Assembly: GCA_030704615.1 (NCBI GenBank)
Contig: CM060731.1
Location: forward strand, 53,800,221-53,864,220
Direction: 5' to 3'
Length of the DNA: 64,000 nt
From: Takakia lepidozioides
Lineage: Eukaryota; Streptophyta; Takakiopsida; Takakiales; Takakiaceae
The position numbers and the translations under genes were made by a program. Each line of letters opens with the position of its first letter. The stretch's first letter is position 1. Shown piece after piece: positions 58,901 through 64,000 of this stretch. The notes under the pieces were generated by a model. That model did no database searches and had not been told where the DNA came from. It saw only the letters and a list, made by a program, of their open reading frames with translations.

Positions 58901-59810
58901 TGACATGAGTTCGTGTGTCTTTTACATATGTAGTTTTAGCATCTGTAACTTTGATTGTGGTGGGTGAAGGCTAGGAGCATTGTATGCCCATTTAGGTGTG
59001 CCACATGTTGCAGTTGTGATCTGTGGTAGATATCAGTAGTGCACGCCTTGGATGTACTAAGAATCCCTTTGATTTGAGCAGACCTAACTGACAGATCTGT
59101 TGTGATGTCTAGGCAAGCATGCAGCAGGTCTTCATATTCCCTCCTACTTACCCATGTTGTGGAATACAGGTGATGACGAATTGGATGTGGAGGAGTTAGA
59201 AGGGGGGGAAACGGCAGGATCAGAGGAGGAAGAAAAGGTGAAACTCATGCAAAAGAAGGTGATGGAGACAGATCCCGCTGAGGAAGCTGAATTTGAGCGT
59301 GAGTTTCGGGCACTCATGCAAGAGAGTATTGATTCACGGAAACTGGAGATGCGATCTCGTCCAACTCTTAATATGATGATACCAATGAATCTTTTTGAGG
59401 GGTCGAGGGACCATGGCCGTGGGGGAGGTACTGATATAGAGTCTGGGGATGAGGTGGTAGATGATCAAGGGAGTGGTAATAGTGTGACTTTTCGGGTGCT
59501 TGTGAAAAAGGGACATAAGCAACAGACAAAACAACTCCATATACCACGTGATTGCTCTCTTGTCCAAAGCACAAAGCAGAAGGAGGCTGCAGAGCTTGAA
59601 GAAAAGCAAGACATCAAGAGGCTAGTACTGGAGTACAATGAGAGGGAGGAAGAGGACCGCGCAGGTGCAACACCGCAACCAATGAACTGGGTGCATCCCT
59701 CAGCACCTGGTTCACTGGGTAGAGGACGGGGCGGTTGGGAGGGTGGTGGCCGATTGGGCAATTCCCGGCAAAGGCGTCCTGTTGCTGCTGGCTATGGTCG
59801 CAGGCGCTAA
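49931..59810 (+). CDS. UPF2: UPF2, regulator of nonsense transcripts 2 (17 exons)
   Basis: Exons: 49931-50071, 50903-50990, 51745-51947, 52428-52769, 53023-53127, 54030-54157, 54261-54437, 54704-54782, 55454-55774, 56038-56235, 56587-56688, 56961-57212, 57327-57560, 57661-57831, 58065-58250, 58406-58781, 59170-59810. All borders are GT-AG and the frame is open for 1247 residues (Arabidopsis UPF2 is about 1180). Three MIF4G domains lie at roughly 80-330 (NTAVIKKLKQVNEEQREGLL, MRKRSTLRLLMELYFCGVFE), 500-690 (LLQRLPGCVSRDLIDQLTV, NVPRTSLELLPYYSRMVATL) and 705-910 (VSKVRPPLHQ, LLFSDLDKSSIERVLRQLRK). A charged Lys/Glu tract (~445-500), an acidic segment (~990-1050), the UPF1-binding C-terminal region (STKQKEAAELEEKQDIKRLV) and a Gly/Arg tail follow. 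UPF2 bridges UPF1 to UPF3/EJC in nonsense-mediated decay. Exon 2 must start at 50903, not at the AG at 50880. Confidence 0.95.
51255..51355 (+). mobile_element. LINE 3'-end insertion in UPF2 intron 2
   Basis: GTTCCCTTTTGTTCCGCCCA then AACTAGGCACAGGGTC, GGCCACAAGGCCACAGCAAA and CAACGTCCCATGAGTACATT match the LINE tail. TTTTCTGTCCCT before and TTTTTTGTCCCT after may be its imperfect target duplication. Confidence 0.8.
53704..53812 (+). mobile_element. two LINE tails side by side in UPF2 intron 5
   Basis: The first insert (53704-53735) is the same 32-bp tail as at 44252-44283. It is flanked by TCTCTCTATGTCCT at 53690-53703 and 53736-53749. The second (53750-53812), GCTCAAACTGGGCGCGGGGT through TTATGAGTACAT, follows directly after that duplication and is itself followed by TCTCTCTC. 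Both are plus strand. Confidence 0.85.
56371..56440 (+). mobile_element. LINE 3'-end insertion with target duplication in UPF2 intron 10
   Basis: GTCCGCCCAAACTGGGCGTG through GGCCACAAGGTTATGGCAAA and CTTCTTATGAGTATATTCTG is the LINE tail. TTCATGTCTTG occurs just before (about 56354-56364) and just after (about 56437-56447), marking a probable target duplication. Confidence 0.8.
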
Positions 59811-61435
59811 GCATATGGCAGGTATTGTTCTCCTCCCCTCACATAAACTTACCTTTCGCATGACTTCTCCACTTTTGTTGTCCCCACAATTTGATTGCTT
59901 TGACTGGCGTTATTCGTTTGTGTGTCTTCGTGTTGTGCAATAATTGCCGTGCATTCCACATTTTAGCATGATAACCAAAGTCAGGTTAAATTAAAACGCA
60001 TCTTTTATCTTCCCATGTTAGGACCATAAAGTTTTAGATCCCATCCTTCCGGTAAGGAAGGGACATATGTGAGTCACCCCTTGTCTTTTGTTCTATTGCA
60101 CCGGCAGATTGCGGAGCTCAAAACAGGTTTAAACTGGCAGTCACCTTGTGAGGAAGATTGCAGTTGCTACAGGGTGACCTTGGAGCAACAAGTGCTGCTT
60201 GCAGTGTCGAGATGCTTGATATCTGGATAGAACCTCTGTTTTGGCGTTCTCTTTCCCAAATCCCATGGTCAGTATTGACTCTTCTATGAGCATAACCAAC
60301 CCTTTCTTTCTAAATAAGGTGTTGCCCTTACCTGTAATGTTGATGGCTGTTTGATATCTCCTCTTGCTGGATCTGTGCTCATCCCCAACTGAGCTTCCTT
60401 TTTGCACCAGTTTTGAGGAAGACTCTTGACTTGTCAGTGTGTGTGTCCAGGCTGATGTTGGAGACTTGTACCATATGAAATAGCCTATATCGACACTCTT
60501 GGTGAGGAACTGAGGACTGCCACTTGGTCTACACCATGCTGGTTCAGGAACTGTGATATGGTTCATAAACTTGAAAATCGGCATAGGACTACTCTTTTTG
60601 GCTGGGTAAGCCAGTGAGAAGGAAAGTTGTAAAAGATGGACCCTCATTCCAGCACTCTATAGTGAGTTTGCAATTGCGGCAGTTCAGTCGGGTGTGTGCA
60701 TTAGATGATGATTGTCTGTTGTCAATATATCATCCTTAGCAATGAAGGATGTGTGTTCAATGGACATTGGACATCTTCCTACAAGATCATAAACTCTTAT
60801 GGCCTGCAGATGTCATTATCCCATTCATATCTAGGGACTCATTCTATGCCCTAGCGTACCAAATCTCTCTGCAACAGATCTTTGTCCCTAGCAATTACCA
60901 CTACCAAGTTCGTCTACTTGGAGAACTCAGTATTTACACAACCTAGTAAGTCTCAGATTTGAGTGGCTATCATTTGTTAGTGGTGAAACACCATATGTAG
61001 GTTTGATTTTGTTTGTATGGTGGTTTAATCTGTTTCATACTCATATACAACAGTCTGCTAATTTGTTAAGCAAATGGTGGCTGCTGCTTGACATGTCTGA
61101 ACGTATCTTCAAGTCAGGAAAGCAAACTTAACCCTTACTGCCTCGTGTATGGGTTCAAGCTCATTACAACCTTGGTTGCTAGCTGTGCCGGAGGTTAGTA
61201 TGGATGAAAATCTAGTCGTTTGTATCTGCACCCACCTGAGCGAGCATGCAAAGAGAGGGAAGAAAGGAAGTGAGCACAAGGCTATGGCAGAACAGCCTGG
61301 TGGCAATGAAGCATGATATCTCTCTCTTTGCCTCCAGCTCTGCGTTGCCCTGTCGACAACATCTGGGGTTGCACACTGCAGCTTGAGAACGATGCCGCTT
61401 GCCCATGCAATTCTTGTCTGTGTAGCCCCCCGATC
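59811..61435. other. UPF2 3' flank and intergenic DNA
   Basis: No second gene recognised. Possible UPF2 3' UTR occupies the first few hundred bases; no clear AATAAA signal was identified. A frame at 60141-60647 (minus, 168 codons) resembles nothing known and is probably chance. Confidence 0.4.
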
Positions 61436-61622
61436 ACCTCGTGGGGTGCTGAAGGATGCTGGGTATGTTCCTGACACAAACTTTGTATTGGATGATGTGG
61501 AGGGAGAGCAAAAGGAACTTTCTCTGTGTCACCACAGTGAGAAACTGGCCATTGCTTTTGGCCTGATGAGAATACCCCCCAGGATGCCTATCTGCATGAT
61601 TAAAAACCTTCACTGGTGTTGA
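61435..61622 (+). pseudogene. DYW-domain fragment of a PPR gene
   Basis: LKDAGYVPDTNFVLDD is followed by QKELSLCHHSEKLAIAFGLM and MPICMIKNLHWC, the middle of a DYW domain with the HSE motif. It then stops, where CGDC would be expected. It is on the plus strand, opposite to the other two PPR loci, and has no PPR repeats upstream. Confidence 0.8.
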
Positions 61623-61874
61623 ATTGTGGGAATTGTGGAGACTCAGCTACAGGTGGGAGTCAGTGAGGTCATTGCTTGCAGGCAAATGTTGACAGGGAAC
61701 CTTTAACAACCACAACATCAGTCGCATGCAAGTCCCATTCGGCGGAGCTCAAATCTGCTCTCAAATCTGCTCTTCTCTGCAAGCCACATAGCAAGCACAT
61801 CCTTCTCAACAGCCTCCGAAACTGGCCACTCCACAACCGACATCCAACAGTATACGTACAATGTTCTTTGATAG

Positions 61875-62063
61875 TCACTCAATGCGAACCCACCCAAACA
61901 ATGAGAGATCTTCCAGTGACTTAAGTCTGCCAATCTCAGCTGGCAATGTGGTGATCCTGTATTGGGCCAAGAAGAGATGGCTAAGTTCTTCAATTTGCTG
62001 AGCTCGCCAGGTAGTCAAGGCACTTGCAGAGCATGAGGTTGAGCGTGAGAAGTGATTGAACAT
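61875..62063 (-). pseudogene. leucine-rich repeat fragment
   Basis: Minus-strand text ITTLPAEIGRLKSLEDLSLF is one perfect plant-type LRR (LPxxIGxLxxLxxLxL), with a weaker LRR-like piece before it (IEELSHLFLAQY). No NB-ARC or kinase partner is visible in the window. It may be a relic of an NLR or an LRR receptor gene. Confidence 0.55.
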
Positions 62064-62189
62064 TAATAAGGTGGTGATGTTCGTGCACCCTACGCCGAAG
62101 CGACCCTCCTGCAGATGGATGAATTTATTGTATGGTCCTATAAATCCTGCAGGGTGTTACGTTTCACATAGGCCGCGTGAGTCACTGAA

Positions 62190-62460
62190 CTGCTAGCCTT
62201 GTGGCCATAGACCCCAGTGTGGTTTGCGGTCGATCGGAGGGGTGGAGGAGGCCCTGAGAGAGAGAGAGTCCGGGGAGCACCATCGACCGACCGTGATCTT
62301 CTGTGAAAGGTTTGAGTGTGTGCATACCTGCTGGGACCCGAAAGATGGTGAAATATACCTGAGCAGGGCGAAGCCAGAGGAAACTTTGGTGGAGGCTCGT
62401 AGCGATACTGACGTGAAAATCGTTCGTCAGATTTGGGTATAGGGGCGAAAGAGTAATCGA
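62190..62460 (+). other. short coding-like stretch of unknown family
   Basis: From 62224 a 72-codon frame ends FECVHTCWDPKDGEIYLSRA then ETLVEARSDTDVKIVRQIWV. Its composition looks coding, but I cannot name the family. A LINE-tail word (CTTGTGGCCATAGACCCCAG) directly precedes it at 62195-62216. It is probably a gene fragment. Confidence 0.3.
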
Positions 62461-62600
62461 ACCATCTAGCTGGTTCCCTCCGAAGTTTCCCTCAAGATAG
62501 CTGGAGCAAGTCAGAGAGAGAGGAGCCAGGGAATGAAAGGGAAGCAGATTAAGCGCCGCCACATCAAGCTGCACATCCGGAAAGGTTGGGGTTCGGTGTT

Positions 62601-62695
62601 CAAGGCGTCTCTAAACAGCCATGTCAAGCTGCACATCCGGAAAGGGTTCAACCCTTTCCCGATGTGCAGCTTGATGTGGTGGTTTAGAGACGCTT
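62601..62695. repeat. near-perfect hairpin (arms ~42 bp, 5-nt loop)
   Basis: The left arm runs GCGTCTCTAAACAGCCATGT then CAAGCTGCACATCCGGAAAGGG. The right arm runs CCCTTTCCCGATGTGCAGCT then TGATGTGGTGGTTTAGAGACGC. TTCAA is the loop. Only about four mismatches occur in the stem. A direct extra copy of CACATCAAGCTGCACATCCG lies at about 62560-62580. It could be a small fold-back element or a microRNA-like precursor. Confidence 0.75.
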
Positions 62696-62699
62696 GAAA

Positions 62700-64000
62700 G
62701 AGTTACTTTGGGAGTCAAGTTTAGCCCATAGTTTTAAAGGAATGTTACATCATCGGTATGGGCGGAGAAGGGTGGCTTTGCAAACCAAAAGATGCTGCTG
62801 GTCCTAGCAAGTTCATGTTTCTGCCAGCAGTAAGGAGTCAGTTGCAACCTCACTTTCGACAGATGCTAGAAAGTTTTCCCCTTTGCAGTTTGCGGCCTCA
62901 AGGTTTCCCAGGACTCGTACAGTTTGGACAAGTTGCCTGAAAGATTGCATCCAACATATAATCCTAGCGTATCCGAACCAAGGATTAAGGACATACCTCA
63001 CAAGAAATTGTGGCCAGGTCTGCGCCAAGCTAGAGTGTGACATTATCCGCCGACTGTATGTGTGCATTTTTTACCCTTATAGAACTAGCAAAACTCAATG
63101 TGTTCTTACTCCCTCTGCTGTTCAGAGGAGCCTCTTTTGCATCCTATGGCTCTGAACTCTTCCCTGTCAGAGTTGTTCCTTCTTCCCCTACCACCCTCTT
63201 CTCCTGACTAAAAGAAGAGATCTTGAAGACACCAAATTAAAGTGTTGAAGCAGAGTGTAGGCTTATGACAAATCCACTGCCAAATCCTGCTCAAGAAGGG
63301 CTCAAGAGAGCTGTGGCAATTTTCCAGCATTGTTTCTGCACTGTGCTGCTGTGCAAATGATCCCCATCCACAGCTCAAGTCCATAATCACCCCCCCCCCC
63401 TTGCTGATTTCTGGGCTATTTTAAACTGAAACACCCCTCCGGAGCACTGTATCAACACCAATTCTTGAGTGCATTCACCCAATGATAAAAATCTGCAGAC
63501 CGAAGTTTTGAGAAGGTATGATTGTCCTCGAAGAATTTGGAAAAAGCTCAGCAGGTTGGAGGACGCTCTCGAAGTATGAAGCACAAATTTTAAGAGAGAT
63601 GGTTTCCCTTCTAGGAAGTGGCAGTATTCTCCCAAATGATACCAGTCCAACACTGTTTGTACAATTTTTGGGGTGGCCCACCGAAATAGGTCTCGTCCTT
63701 TAAGGGTTAAGGACGCGCTGCAAGAAACGTTACATGATGCATCCAAAGGTGGTGACATGTACATGACTAACTCCATGTAACTTCAAGTCTGTGATTGAAC
63801 TCTCTTAGTCAGCTCTGAGATTGAAACTTACCTTGCCGAAACCTCTGAATCAGCTGTCATTCAACTCTCTGTGAAGAACCTTAGAGGAACTTTGTCAATC
63901 AACTGAGAGTGGATTTCAGTGGTGAAGAAACGTGGAACTCTCAACCAGCTTTGCCAAATCATTTGCACTGAACTTGTAAAACATTGTCGATGTCACCAAA
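62700..64000. other. intergenic, no gene recognised
   Basis: Short open frames only, none resembling a known family. A C10 run lies near 63392. Confidence 0.45.

Noticed and set aside
60141-60647. 168-codon minus-strand frame
   Set aside because: No motif, no splice context, no homology I can recall; frames of this length occur by chance here.
1-64000. tRNA and rRNA genes
   Set aside because: No cloverleaf with GGTTCGANTCC-like T loop or rRNA signature was noticed; this was by eye, and a covariance search was not possible.

Overview
The window is nuclear DNA from a land plant. It holds three clearly functional, intron-structured or full-length plant genes: a chloroplast-type DEAD-box helicase of the RH58 family, the nonsense-mediated decay factor UPF2, and a PLS-class pentatricopeptide repeat (PPR) protein ending in a DYW domain. 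A fourth small gene looks like subunit 1 of the ER signal peptidase complex. The rest is a dense graveyard of transposons. DYW-type PPR genes that duplicate and decay (one intact gene, one pseudogene, one stray fragment), a piggyBac-like transposase and a non-L1-looking LINE family suggest a non-seed plant (lycophyte, fern or bryophyte) rather than a flowering plant. The species cannot be settled from sequence alone.

Layout. 1-16.2 kb: a decayed Ty3/gypsy retrotransposon (gag, protease, RNase H and the integrase zinc finger, but no reverse transcriptase core), followed by a large third ORF, a polypurine tract and a probable 3' LTR start. A 7.1-kb cut-and-paste transposon (5000-12125) sits inside it, with matching terminal inverted repeats and an 8-bp target duplication. 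Next to its broken MULE-like transposase this element carries about 4 kb of palindromes, inverted repeats and poly-A-looped hairpins. 16.6-18.0 kb: a broken piggyBac-like transposase. 20.3-22.1 kb: a decayed L1-type LINE on the minus strand. 24.4-26.6 kb: LINE debris and a decayed DYW PPR gene. 30.0-30.5 kb: the signal peptidase subunit gene (minus). 34.6-44.9 kb: the RH58-like helicase (minus, 10 exons), whose 5.5-kb fifth intron is filled by a nearly intact 4.7-kb LINE. 46.1-48.1 kb: the intact DYW PPR gene (minus, one exon). 49.9-59.8 kb: UPF2 (plus, 17 exons). 59.8-64 kb: small relics and one strong fold-back hairpin.

How it fits together. RH58-type helicases (plastid) and DYW PPR proteins (C-to-U editing in organelles) both act in organellar RNA metabolism. 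UPF2 acts in cytoplasmic mRNA surveillance, and the signal peptidase subunit in the ER. Nothing suggests these neighbours form a functional cluster. The connecting theme is one LINE family whose 3' ends are scattered through introns and intergenic DNA; some insertions are only 32 bp long and still have target-site duplications. The most unusual structure is the palindrome array of the 5000-12125 transposon, whose motifs also occur at the other end of that element.
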